A stretch of 64,000 nt of DNA, from contig NZ_JAJAPW010000003.1 of the NCBI RefSeq assembly GCF_020523925.1, forward strand, positions 310,001 to 374,000, read 5' to 3'. The DNA comes from Neotamlana laminarinivorans. GTDB lineage: Bacteria > Bacteroidota > Bacteroidia > Flavobacteriales > Flavobacteriaceae. Positions 36,804 to 45,621 of this stretch are shown one piece after another (the stretch's first letter is position 1; each line of letters opens with the position of its first letter). Under the pieces are notes generated by a model, which did no database searches, was not told where the DNA came from, and saw only the letters and a program-made list of their open reading frames with translations. Both the position numbers and the translations under genes were made by a program.

Positions 36804-37622
36804 ATGAAGAAGTATTTGCTATTTACAATATTGATTTGTTCTTCGTTTAAGCTATTTGCTTCAAATGTCGATACACTTTCGGTATTTAGTAAATCAATGA
36901 ATAAAACCATAAAAAATGTAGTAATTACACCGGATAGTTATCCTGAAAAAAATAAAACCTATGCGGTTGTGTATTTGCTTCATGGTGCTTGGGGAGATTA
37001 TAAATCTTGGTTAGAAATTTCTTCAGAAATAAAAAATTTTGCAGACGTTTACGATGTTATTTTGGTCTGTCCCGATGGGCACGAATCTAGCTGGTACTTC
37101 GATAGTCCAATAGATGCTTCCATGCGTTACGAAACTTATATATCAAAAGAACTGGTTTCAAAAATAGATGCAGATTACAAAACAAAAGCCCAACCAGAAT
37201 TTAGAGCCATTACCGGTTTAAGTATGGGTGGTCACGGTGCTTTGTATTTGGCGTTTAAACATCAAGATATTTGGGGAGTCGCTGCCAGTATGAGTGGCGG
37301 AGTAGATGTTAGAGGTTTTCCATTAAGATGGCATTTGGCAGAAAGATTAGGAACTTATGCAGAACACCCAGAAAACTGGGAAAACCATATGGTTATTAAT
37401 TTAACTCATCTGTTAGATGGTGAAAAGTTAAAATTTATGTTCGATTGTGGTACAGACGATTTCTTTTACAATGCCAACGTAAGACTTCATAAAAAACTTT
37501 TAGAACGCAATATCCCACATGATTATATCGAGCGACCAGGAGGACATACAAAGAAGTATTGGAGGAATGCAATAAAATATCACATGCTGTATTTCAATGA
37601 ATTTTTTAATCAATCAAATTAA
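36804..37622 (+). CDS. Secreted CE1/esterase-D-like alpha/beta hydrolase
   Basis: A 272-residue exported hydrolase (signal LLFTILICSSFKLFAS). It has the esterase-D fold: YLLHGAWGDYKSW oxyanion region, nucleophile Ser140 in GLSMGGHGA, the acid Asp in FMFDCGTDDFF and catalytic His in ERPGGHTKKYW. Family members include acetyl xylan and feruloyl esterases (CE1) and tributyrin esterases. Here it probably removes acyl groups from the polysaccharide. It is 9 nt after the transporter and 5 nt before a sulfatase gene. Confidence 0.88.
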   Translation: MKKYLLFTILICSSFKLFASNVDTLSVFSKSMNKTIKNVVITPDSYPEKNKTYAVVYLLHGAWGDYKSWLEISSEIKNFADVYDVILVCPDGHESSWYFDSPIDASMRYETYISKELVSKIDADYKTKAQPEFRAITGLSMGGHGALYLAFKHQDIWGVAASMSGGVDVRGFPLRWHLAERLGTYAEHPENWENHMVINLTHLLDGEKLKFMFDCGTDDFFYNANVRLHKKLLERNIPHDYIERPGGHTKKYWRNAIKYHMLYFNEFFNQSN

Positions 37623-37627
37623 AATTT

Positions 37628-39121
37628 ATGCCTTTTAAAAAAGTAAACATAGTTTCAATTTTCATTATTCTGTTTTGTTTTGTGGCTTGTAAAAACAACG
37701 TCGAGTCCAAAACAAAAGCAGAAGAAACTAATGAGACTAAAAGTAGTTTAATAAATAGCAAACCCAATATTGTAGTGCTTTTATGCGACGATTTAGGCTA
37801 CGGCGATTTATCGTCTTTCGGGCATTCAATTATTAAAACACCTAATCTTGATAAGTTAGCCGAAACCGGAATAAAGCTCACTAATTTTTATTCTACAGCA
37901 CCAGTGTGCTCGCCATCGCGCGCAGGATTGTTGACTGGTAGAAGCCCAAATAAAGCAGGGATTTACGATTTTATTCCAGGCTTAAAAAAGAGTCCAGACA
38001 ACCGCGATTTAGTGCATTTACAAGCGCACGAAAAAACCATTCCTGCCATGTTAAAATCGGCTGGTTATGCAACCTGTTTAGTGGGGAAATGGCATTGTAG
38101 TTCTCGATTTAATTCAAATGAACAACCACAACCCGACGATTTTGGTTTCGATCATTGGATGGCAACGCATAATAACGCAGCACCTAGCCATAAAAATCCT
38201 AAAAACTTTATTAGAAATAGAGAAAAGGTTGGCGAAATTGAAGGATTTAGTAGTCAAATTATAGTATCTGAAGCAATTGATTGGTTAAATGCTAAAAAAG
38301 ACGATAAGCCTTTCTTTTTAGAAGTTACATTTCATGAGCCACACGAGCCTATTGCTTCACCTGAAGACTTAGTAGAAAAATATTTACCACAGGCTAAAAC
38401 CAGAGAAGAAGCAGAGTATTTTGCAAATGTTGAAAATGTAGATATCGCTGTTGGTCGCTTGGTAAAATATTTCAAAGAAAACAATATGGACAACACGTTA
38501 ATTGTGTTTAGTTCAGATAACGGGCCAGAAACCTTAATGCGTTACAGCAGAGCAAAACATTCTTATGGTTCTCCAGGAGCACTAAGAGGAATGAAATTGT
38601 GGACTAACGAAGCTGGTTTTCGTGTGCCAGGAATCATAAATTGGTTAGGTAAAGAAACTTTTACCGGAACAACAAATAATGTGGTTTCTGCTTTAGATTA
38701 TTTTCCAACCTTCGCAGCATTGGCTGGTGCAGAAACACCAAGTAATTTAGATGGAGAATCCTTTACACCACTTTTACAAACGGGTGAATTTAATAGAGAA
38801 AAACCACTTATTTGGGCCTTTTACGATGCTATTAACGAGCGTCGTGTTGCGATGCGAAAAGGCAAATACAAAATTATGGCGCGTATTGAAGCTAACGGAG
38901 AAACCTTAGGCAAAATCCATAACCTTTACGATGGTAATGAAGCTTTAGTTAAAAACGCAGAGTTGGTCGATTTTGTGATGTTTAATTTAGAACAGGATAT
39001 TAACGAATCGGAAGATTTAAAAGATAAAGAACCAGAAGTGTTCAATTCAATGAAATTGGCATTTCAAAAGGAATACAAAAAACTATTAGACGAAAGCCAT
39101 ATTTGGGTAAGAGCAGAATAA
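37628..39121 (+). CDS. S1-family sulfatase lipoprotein, first of three
   Basis: A 497-residue type I sulfatase with a lipoprotein signal (IILFCFVACKN). The formylglycine precursor is Cys94 in CSPSRAGLLTGR. The calcium-binding acids of the N terminus (LLCDDLGYGDL) and of the second site (FSSDNGPETLMRY) and the VGKWHC lysine are present. It is of the Cys type and so needs a maturation enzyme not encoded here. It begins 5 nt after the esterase gene and is followed after 4 nt by a lyase gene, as are both other sulfatases at short distance. The subfamily and the sulfate position removed are not known. Confidence 0.94.
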   Translation: MPFKKVNIVSIFIILFCFVACKNNVESKTKAEETNETKSSLINSKPNIVVLLCDDLGYGDLSSFGHSIIKTPNLDKLAETGIKLTNFYSTAPVCSPSRAGLLTGRSPNKAGIYDFIPGLKKSPDNRDLVHLQAHEKTIPAMLKSAGYATCLVGKWHCSSRFNSNEQPQPDDFGFDHWMATHNNAAPSHKNPKNFIRNREKVGEIEGFSSQIIVSEAIDWLNAKKDDKPFFLEVTFHEPHEPIASPEDLVEKYLPQAKTREEAEYFANVENVDIAVGRLVKYFKENNMDNTLIVFSSDNGPETLMRYSRAKHSYGSPGALRGMKLWTNEAGFRVPGIINWLGKETFTGTTNNVVSALDYFPTFAALAGAETPSNLDGESFTPLLQTGEFNREKPLIWAFYDAINERRVAMRKGKYKIMARIEANGETLGKIHNLYDGNEALVKNAELVDFVMFNLEQDINESEDLKDKEPEVFNSMKLAFQKEYKKLLDESHIWVRAE

Positions 39122-39125
39122 TTTT

Positions 39126-41936
39126 ATGATTAAAAAAGTTGCCATATTAATTTTCGTATTTACTGTCTTTTTTATTGAAGATGCAACGGCTCAATTTATT
39201 TTTCCAGATGAAATTAGCAGAGCGCATCCACGTTTAATTTCGTCAGGAGTTAATCGCGATGCTATTTTAAAAGCTATAGACACTTCACAGGCAATTAAAA
39301 CCTCTTTTGAAGCTATTAAAAATGATGTTTCAAAATACGTAAATCAGTTTAAAACAGATAAAGATTGGTTGTCGTCTCGTCTGCAAATGTATTGGAAAAG
39401 TCATGCTACAAACGTATTTGTAAAAGGCACAATATTTCATCATACTTCGGGAAAAGCTCCAGTGCCAACCGTTCGGTTTACAGGGCAACGCGATTATGTT
39501 ACAGATTATAAAACGCCAAAAATTGAAGATGTAAAACCGTATTTTGAAGATAAACGCGGCCTATTTCTTCAAAATAAAAACACAGATAAATGGGAATGGG
39601 TAAGCCCTGAAAAAACAGGACGTGTTATAGAAAATACCAACGAAAATATTATGAAAATCGCTCGTAATGCGGCATTAGTTTATTTTGTTGAAGGAGATGA
39701 AGCCTATGCAAAATTAGCGCAACATGTTTTCGATGTGTATATGCAAGGTTTGTATTATAGAAATGAACCTGTTGATTTAGAACACGGCAATGTGCAAAAC
39801 ATAATTGGCTTAACTTCTTTTCAAGTGATTAAAGAAAATATTGTTGATGAGTTAGCCGAAACTTATGATTTTATTTATGATTACATACAAGAAAATCATA
39901 AAAGTAGAAACGATATTTACACAGCATCGTTAAAAAAACTTGCCGAAATTATTATTAAAAATGGCGTACCAGATAATAACTGGAATTTACACCAAGCCAA
40001 TAAAGTAATTGAAATTGCTTTGGTTTTAGATAATAACGAGGCTTATAAAGATGGAAAAGGTTGTCAATATTATTTAAATCGTGTATTTAACGAATCGGAA
40101 GCGCGCCAATGGTCGGTCAACGATGTTTTAAATTATGGCTACGATCAAAACAATGGTGTTTGGAACGAAAGTGCCGGTTATGCTTTAAGCGTTGCCGAAG
40201 GTTTTACACATTTAGCCGGTATTATTGAGGAAGCTTTAGGTGTCGATATTATGCCAAATATGGCGGTAATTCCAAAGGCAGTAAAAGTAATGCCACAATA
40301 TTTATATCCTAATAAAAGTATTGTTGCTTTTGGCGATTCGCATTATGGCGAATTAAAAAGTCAGCCTTTTTTAGATGTGATAAGTAACGCCCAAAAATTC
40401 AACAAAAAAACAGAAGAAGCTACTTTTACTAGCATGCTTTTTATGCTGAAGGATAAACAGGAACTACTCACTAAAAAAGCACCAAAAAACGCCTTTAATG
40501 CTTTTGTTTACAACACAAACGTAACATTAAATAAAACCATTGAAGCTGCCGATTTAAAAGATTATGCAACGGCGTCGTTTTACGCGCCAAATGTAAGTTG
40601 GTTGGCTATGCGAAATGGCATGGATAAGTACAACGGATTAATGATTTCGCAAGCGGCATCTTTAGGAAACCATGCGCATTCTAACGGAATCGCCATGGAA
40701 TTGTATGGTAAAGGCTATATTTTGGCTCCCGAAGGTGGTCGTGGCTCAAGTTATTTTAGAAATGATTATCGTCAATATTATTCGCAATTTCCTGCGCACA
40801 ACACCGTTTCGGTAAACGGGAAATCGCAATACAATAAAATGCGTAGTTATTATGCTTTCGAAGTGAATACTATGTATCCGGCTTCCGAAAGAAAATCAGG
40901 TTATTACCCAAATATTTATTTCTCCGATTTATACTTTAACGAGCCAAGTACCAACGCCGACCAAAATAGAGTAATGAGTATTGTAAGAACAGGTGAAACA
41001 TCGGGTTATTACATCGATATTTTTAGGTCGAAAACTAAAGCGGGCACTGCAAAATATCACGATTACTTCTATCATAATTTAGGGCAAGAGTTGAGTTTTT
41101 CAACCTTAAATAATCAAACGATTTCTCTTAAACCATCTTCAAAATTAAATTCCAAATCAGGAAATATTAAAGCTTACGATTTTTTATTTGATGAAATGTC
41201 AACAACCATAGAAACACCATTTAAGGCCATCTATAATTTATCTATTAATAATGAGCAAGTTCAAATGAATATGTGGATGAATGCTGATGAAAATAGAGCG
41301 CTTTTTAAAGTTAAGTCGCCACATTCTGAAGCTTTTCGTAAAATACTTCCAAAAGCAATTGAAGAAGCGCCACTGCTTACAACCGTAGTTCGACAATATG
41401 GTGAAGCCTGGAATAACCCTTTTGTAGCGGTTTACGAGCCTTCAACCAATAAAGAATCTGCCACAATAAAAGCTGTGGAAACCTTTAAAATAGATTCAAA
41501 ACCTAGTTTTATTGGTGTAAAAATAGAAAGCAAAACAAACCGGGTAGATTATGTGTTTTCTTCCACTACTCAAGAAGTTTGTCAGCATCAATCTATTGAT
41601 TTTACAGGAACGTTTGGTGTGTTAACTCAAGAAGGTAATGCAACGACATTGTTTATTGGCGCTGGTAAAAAAATAAGTTTTAACGGCTATACCATTGAAA
41701 TTCTTGGTAAAAAATCGAGTTCGGCCACATTGGTTACGGGCGAGCAGTTTAAATTAACAAACAATGATGCTATTTTACTAACTGTTCCAGACACTTTTAA
41801 AAAAGGTGCCATGGTTTTAAATATTGGATTTAAACAATTAAACGGAAGCAGAAAAACAATAGATGGAAAGAAAGTGGTTCAATTTAAAGTGCCACCTACA
41901 AATTATCAAAATATATCAATTAAACTAAAAGCTTAA
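39126..41936 (+). CDS. Heparinase II/III-like polysaccharide lyase, first of three
   Basis: A 936-residue exported protein (signal IFVFTVFFIEDATAQ) with an N-terminal alpha-toroid and C-terminal beta-sheet domains, as in heparinase II/III-type lyases. These cut next to uronic acid by beta-elimination. Candidate catalytic residues are the Asn and His289 of NNWNLHQ, the Tyr of NESAGY and the His pair of LGNHAHSNG that opens the beta domain. It is clearly paralogous to the 911-residue lyase at 55671 (shared SQFPAHNTV, YYHNLGQ). I cannot assign a PL family number. The lyase product is the substrate of GH88. Confidence 0.85.
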   Translation: MIKKVAILIFVFTVFFIEDATAQFIFPDEISRAHPRLISSGVNRDAILKAIDTSQAIKTSFEAIKNDVSKYVNQFKTDKDWLSSRLQMYWKSHATNVFVKGTIFHHTSGKAPVPTVRFTGQRDYVTDYKTPKIEDVKPYFEDKRGLFLQNKNTDKWEWVSPEKTGRVIENTNENIMKIARNAALVYFVEGDEAYAKLAQHVFDVYMQGLYYRNEPVDLEHGNVQNIIGLTSFQVIKENIVDELAETYDFIYDYIQENHKSRNDIYTASLKKLAEIIIKNGVPDNNWNLHQANKVIEIALVLDNNEAYKDGKGCQYYLNRVFNESEARQWSVNDVLNYGYDQNNGVWNESAGYALSVAEGFTHLAGIIEEALGVDIMPNMAVIPKAVKVMPQYLYPNKSIVAFGDSHYGELKSQPFLDVISNAQKFNKKTEEATFTSMLFMLKDKQELLTKKAPKNAFNAFVYNTNVTLNKTIEAADLKDYATASFYAPNVSWLAMRNGMDKYNGLMISQAASLGNHAHSNGIAMELYGKGYILAPEGGRGSSYFRNDYRQYYSQFPAHNTVSVNGKSQYNKMRSYYAFEVNTMYPASERKSGYYPNIYFSDLYFNEPSTNADQNRVMSIVRTGETSGYYIDIFRSKTKAGTAKYHDYFYHNLGQELSFSTLNNQTISLKPSSKLNSKSGNIKAYDFLFDEMSTTIETPFKAIYNLSINNEQVQMNMWMNADENRALFKVKSPHSEAFRKILPKAIEEAPLLTTVVRQYGEAWNNPFVAVYEPSTNKESATIKAVETFKIDSKPSFIGVKIESKTNRVDYVFSSTTQEVCQHQSIDFTGTFGVLTQEGNATTLFIGAGKKISFNGYTIEILGKKSSSATLVTGEQFKLTNNDAILLTVPDTFKKGAMVLNIGFKQLNGSRKTIDGKKVVQFKVPPTNYQNISIKLKA

Positions 41937-41940
41937 ACTA

Positions 41941-43923
41941 ATGAATTTTATTTCAAAAAAAATGGCGATAGTCATTTGTGTGTTGTCAATTTTTAGTAGT
42001 TGCAAAACACAGGAAACTATAGAGTTATTATCACCAGATGTATCAAAAAAAATGGTGTTTTTAAATGGTGAAAATAAAAATGACATTACCTTTTCGGTGT
42101 TTTATGGTAACCAACAAGTGGTTGAAACTTCGGTATTGGAGTTAGTTGCAGATGCGCTTGATTTTAAAGGTGAAGTTGTAGTTGAAAACATTGAGAAAAC
42201 ATCAGTTAACACCTCTTGGGATTCCAACTTTTCAGAATTAAGCAGTATTCCAGATCATTACAATCAAATAAAAATTTCTTTAAAACAAGGCGAAGCAAAA
42301 TTAAATATTATTGCCAGAGCGTATAACGAAGGTGTTGCGTTTGCTTACGAAATTCCGAAGCAGAATAATGTAGAAGACATAAAATTAAGTGAAAATATCA
42401 ATTATAATTTTACGGAAGATTACGCGGTATGGTCTACCCCAAAACGCGAAAAAGGGAAATTAACAGCACAAGGCGAATACAAAAAAATACCGTTAAGTCA
42501 ATTACAAGAAGGTTGCGAAAGACCATTGTTAATTGAAGTTGCCGATAGTATAAAAATTGCCCTAGCCGAAGCTAGATTGGTAGATTATGCACGCTTGAGT
42601 TATAGCAAAGGTACAGCCTCGAAATTTAGCATTCAATCGTCTTTAGATGGAAAAATACAAGACTCCAAACAAGACCTTGTTACAGGAGCAATTATTTCAG
42701 AACGAAATGATAAGGGCTTCAAAATTCATCAAAAATTACCAATTATGTCGCCTTGGCGCGTAGTAATGATGGGGAATAGTTATGCCGATTTATTAGAGAA
42801 AAATTACATCATTCAAAATTTAAATCCACCATCTGCAATCGATGATTCTTGGGTAGAACCTGGTAAAGTTTTGCGTGAAACGACGCTAACAACCCAAGGC
42901 GGTTTTGCGGCTATTGATTTTGTGGCAAGCCATAACATGCAATATGTGCATTTTGATGCTGGTTGGTATGGAAACGAAATGGATAACAAATCAGATGCGA
43001 CAACCGTAACGTTAGACCCAAAGCGTTCCAAAGGTCCTTTTGATATTGAAGCCATTTGTAAATATGCTAAAGAAAAAGGTGTAAAAGTAATGTTATATAT
43101 AAACCGTAGAGCTTTAGAAGGAAAGGTTGATGAGGTTTTTCCTGTGCTTAAAAAATGGGGTGTTTCTGGTGTAAAATATGGTTTTGTTCGTGTGGGCGAT
43201 GAGAACGCCACAGCTTGGATGCACGAAGCGGTTAAAAAAGCAGCAAAGTACAAGTTGGTTATAGATATTCATGATGAATATCGCCCGACAGGGTTTTCAA
43301 GAACCTATCCAAATTTATTAACGCAAGAAGGTATTCGAGGCGATGAAGAAACCGTACCAAACGAACATACATTAATTACCATGTTTACAAGAATGTTGGC
43401 TGGTGCTGCCGATAATACCGTGTGTTATTACAACAAGCGCGTAGATAAAATGGGCTCGCATGCCTCGCAAATGGCAAAAACAGTATGTATATTTAGTCCG
43501 TTACAATTTTTATACTGGTACGATAAAGCACCTGCAGCACCTGTAAAAGACGACGGACTTTGGGGTGATACTAAAACCATTGGTAATGAGCCAGAATTGG
43601 AGTTTTTTAACAATGTGCCAACCACTTGGGACGAAACTAAAGTAATGCAAGCCGAAATTGGCGAAATAGGTGTTATTGCCAGAAGAAAAGGAAACGATTG
43701 GTTTGTGGGTTGTATAAACGGATCAAAAGCACAACAAGTTGCGTTAGATTTTTCATTTTTAGAGTCTAACCAAAATTACAATGCCAAGTTATATACAGAT
43801 GACGAAACGGTAAACACAAGAACCAAAGTAAAAATTACAGAATCAGAATTAACCAATCAATCAAAATTAAATTTATCGGTTAAAGCCAATAATGGTTTTG
43901 TAATGCATATCAAAAAACAATAA
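41941..43923 (+). CDS. GH97-family glycoside hydrolase (lipoprotein)
   Basis: A 660-residue enzyme with a lipoprotein signal (VLSIFSSCKTQ), an N-terminal beta-sandwich, a TIM barrel and a C-terminal beta domain. GH97 hallmarks are FDAGWYG, the RPTGFSRTYPNLLTQEG stretch and RGDEE. Family members are alpha-glucosidases (inverting) or alpha-galactosidases (retaining). At the place of the retaining nucleophile Asp this protein has Gly414 (VKYGFV). At the place of the inverting-group base Glu after His it has Asp445 (IHDEYRPTG). It thus fits neither group fully, judged from memory of the families. It lies between a lyase and the second sulfatase with tiny gaps. Confidence 0.9.
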   Translation: MNFISKKMAIVICVLSIFSSCKTQETIELLSPDVSKKMVFLNGENKNDITFSVFYGNQQVVETSVLELVADALDFKGEVVVENIEKTSVNTSWDSNFSELSSIPDHYNQIKISLKQGEAKLNIIARAYNEGVAFAYEIPKQNNVEDIKLSENINYNFTEDYAVWSTPKREKGKLTAQGEYKKIPLSQLQEGCERPLLIEVADSIKIALAEARLVDYARLSYSKGTASKFSIQSSLDGKIQDSKQDLVTGAIISERNDKGFKIHQKLPIMSPWRVVMMGNSYADLLEKNYIIQNLNPPSAIDDSWVEPGKVLRETTLTTQGGFAAIDFVASHNMQYVHFDAGWYGNEMDNKSDATTVTLDPKRSKGPFDIEAICKYAKEKGVKVMLYINRRALEGKVDEVFPVLKKWGVSGVKYGFVRVGDENATAWMHEAVKKAAKYKLVIDIHDEYRPTGFSRTYPNLLTQEGIRGDEETVPNEHTLITMFTRMLAGAADNTVCYYNKRVDKMGSHASQMAKTVCIFSPLQFLYWYDKAPAAPVKDDGLWGDTKTIGNEPELEFFNNVPTTWDETKVMQAEIGEIGVIARRKGNDWFVGCINGSKAQQVALDFSFLESNQNYNAKLYTDDETVNTRTKVKITESELTNQSKLNLSVKANNGFVMHIKKQ

Positions 43924-43938
43924 TCAAACTAAAATACA

Positions 43939-45606
43939 ATGAAACTAATATTAAAATGTGTTACTGTACTGCTTTGTTTTGTGGTAATAGCTTGTAAAAA
44001 CAAAGAAACCAAACAAGAACCCGTTGTAAAAAAAGAACTTCCGGCTAAGCGACCAAACATCATTTTTATGATGTCTGACGATCATGCGTATCAAGCCATT
44101 AGTGCGTATAGAAATCATTTAATCGAAACGCCAAATATAGACCGCATTGCAAAAGAAGGTATTAAGTTTACTAACGCCTGTGTGTCTAACTCTATTTGTG
44201 CACCATCAAGAGCAACTATTTTAACTGGTAAACACTGCCACATTCATGGTAAAGTAGATAATGTTTTTCCTTTTGATGAATCGCAAACTACCTTTCCGCA
44301 ACTTATGCAGCAAGCGGGTTATAAAACCGCTATGTTTGGTAAATTACACTTTGGAAACAACCCAAAAGGCGTTGATGAATTTAAAATTTTACCAGGACAA
44401 GGCCGCTATTACAATCCTATTTTTAATACAAATGATGGACAAATTACGGTTGAAGGTTATGTAACCGATATTATTATGGACATGACTTTGGAGTGGTTAG
44501 AAGAAAATAAAGAAGACGACCAACCATTTATGCTATTCTCTATGCAAAAAGCACCGCACAGAGAGTGGTTGCCTGCACCGCGTCATTTTAAAGAATATAC
44601 CAAGAAAACCTTTGTAGAGCCAGAAACGTTATTCGATGATTATGAAGGTAGAGGAAGTGCTGCTAAAACTGCCGAAATGAATTTATTAAAACATATGAAT
44701 TGGGCCGGAGATGCTAAAATTTACCCAGAACTTATGAAAGAACTCGGTTTAAAAGACGAGTCTGGTTGGGATTTAGAAGCCTTTGAGCGTGAAGTTGGAG
44801 CCATGAACGAAACACAACGTGCCGTTTGGGATTCTACTTACGGACCGGTGATGGTAGATTTTAAAGCTAAATATCCAGAAATGGACGATAAAGATTTAAT
44901 GAAATGGCGTTACCAACGTTACATGCAAGATTATTTAGGTTGTATTGCTTCGGTTGATGAAAACGTTGGGCGTTTACTAGATTATTTAGAGGATTCTGGT
45001 CTGGATGAAAATACCATGATTATTTATACGTCCGATCAAGGGTTTTATCTTGGTGAACACGGTTGGTTCGATAAGCGTTTCGTGTACGATGAATCGTTTA
45101 AAACACCATTATTAATTAAATGGCCTAATGTTATCGAGCCAGGAATTACAAACACCGAAATGGTTCAAAATTTAGATTTTGCACAAACCATTTTAGAAGC
45201 TGCTAAAATTGAAGCGCCAAGCGACATGCAAGGCGAAAGTTTAATACCGTTGCTTTTAGGGGATCAAGAAGAATGGACTAGAGACGCAGTATACTATCAT
45301 TATTATGAGTATCCTGGAATACACATGGTGAAAAGGCATTATGCTATTATTACTCAAGAATATAAGTTAGCACACTTTTATTATGATGTTGATGAGTGGG
45401 AATTGTACGATCGTAAAAAAGACCCACAAGAAATGAAAAACGTTATTGACGATCCTGCCTATGCCGATGTGGTTGTGAAATTAAAAGAACAATTAAAAGA
45501 GATGCGTGCGCATTATGGTGATAGCTCGGAGTTAGACCAAGAAATTCTAAGAAAGTATTTAGAAGCTAAAGACAACCCAGATATTGAAACCGTGCCGTTG
45601 CACTAA
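43939..45606 (+). CDS. S1-family sulfatase lipoprotein, second of three
   Basis: A 555-residue type I sulfatase with a lipoprotein signal (LLCFVVIACKN). The formylglycine precursor is Cys87 in CAPSRATILTGKHCHIHG, and YTSDQGFYLGEHGWFDKR is the second calcium site region. The GKHCHIHG and GEHGWFDKRFVYDES stretches resemble N-acetylglucosamine-6-sulfatase/iduronate-sulfatase-like S1 groups, and the C terminus (YELYDRKKDPQEMKN) is the usual DUF4976-like end. It stands 15 nt after GH97 and 15 nt before the second lyase gene. It differs clearly from the two other sulfatases and so should attack another sulfate position. Confidence 0.93.
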   Translation: MKLILKCVTVLLCFVVIACKNKETKQEPVVKKELPAKRPNIIFMMSDDHAYQAISAYRNHLIETPNIDRIAKEGIKFTNACVSNSICAPSRATILTGKHCHIHGKVDNVFPFDESQTTFPQLMQQAGYKTAMFGKLHFGNNPKGVDEFKILPGQGRYYNPIFNTNDGQITVEGYVTDIIMDMTLEWLEENKEDDQPFMLFSMQKAPHREWLPAPRHFKEYTKKTFVEPETLFDDYEGRGSAAKTAEMNLLKHMNWAGDAKIYPELMKELGLKDESGWDLEAFEREVGAMNETQRAVWDSTYGPVMVDFKAKYPEMDDKDLMKWRYQRYMQDYLGCIASVDENVGRLLDYLEDSGLDENTMIIYTSDQGFYLGEHGWFDKRFVYDESFKTPLLIKWPNVIEPGITNTEMVQNLDFAQTILEAAKIEAPSDMQGESLIPLLLGDQEEWTRDAVYYHYYEYPGIHMVKRHYAIITQEYKLAHFYYDVDEWELYDRKKDPQEMKNVIDDPAYADVVVKLKEQLKEMRAHYGDSSELDQEILRKYLEAKDNPDIETVPLH

Positions 45607-45621
45607 AACGCAATTTTATTT

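Noticed and set aside
42813-43253. 146-codon open frame on the minus strand opposite GH97
   Set aside because: It is antisense to the conserved GH97 barrel, with a composition explained by the coding strand.
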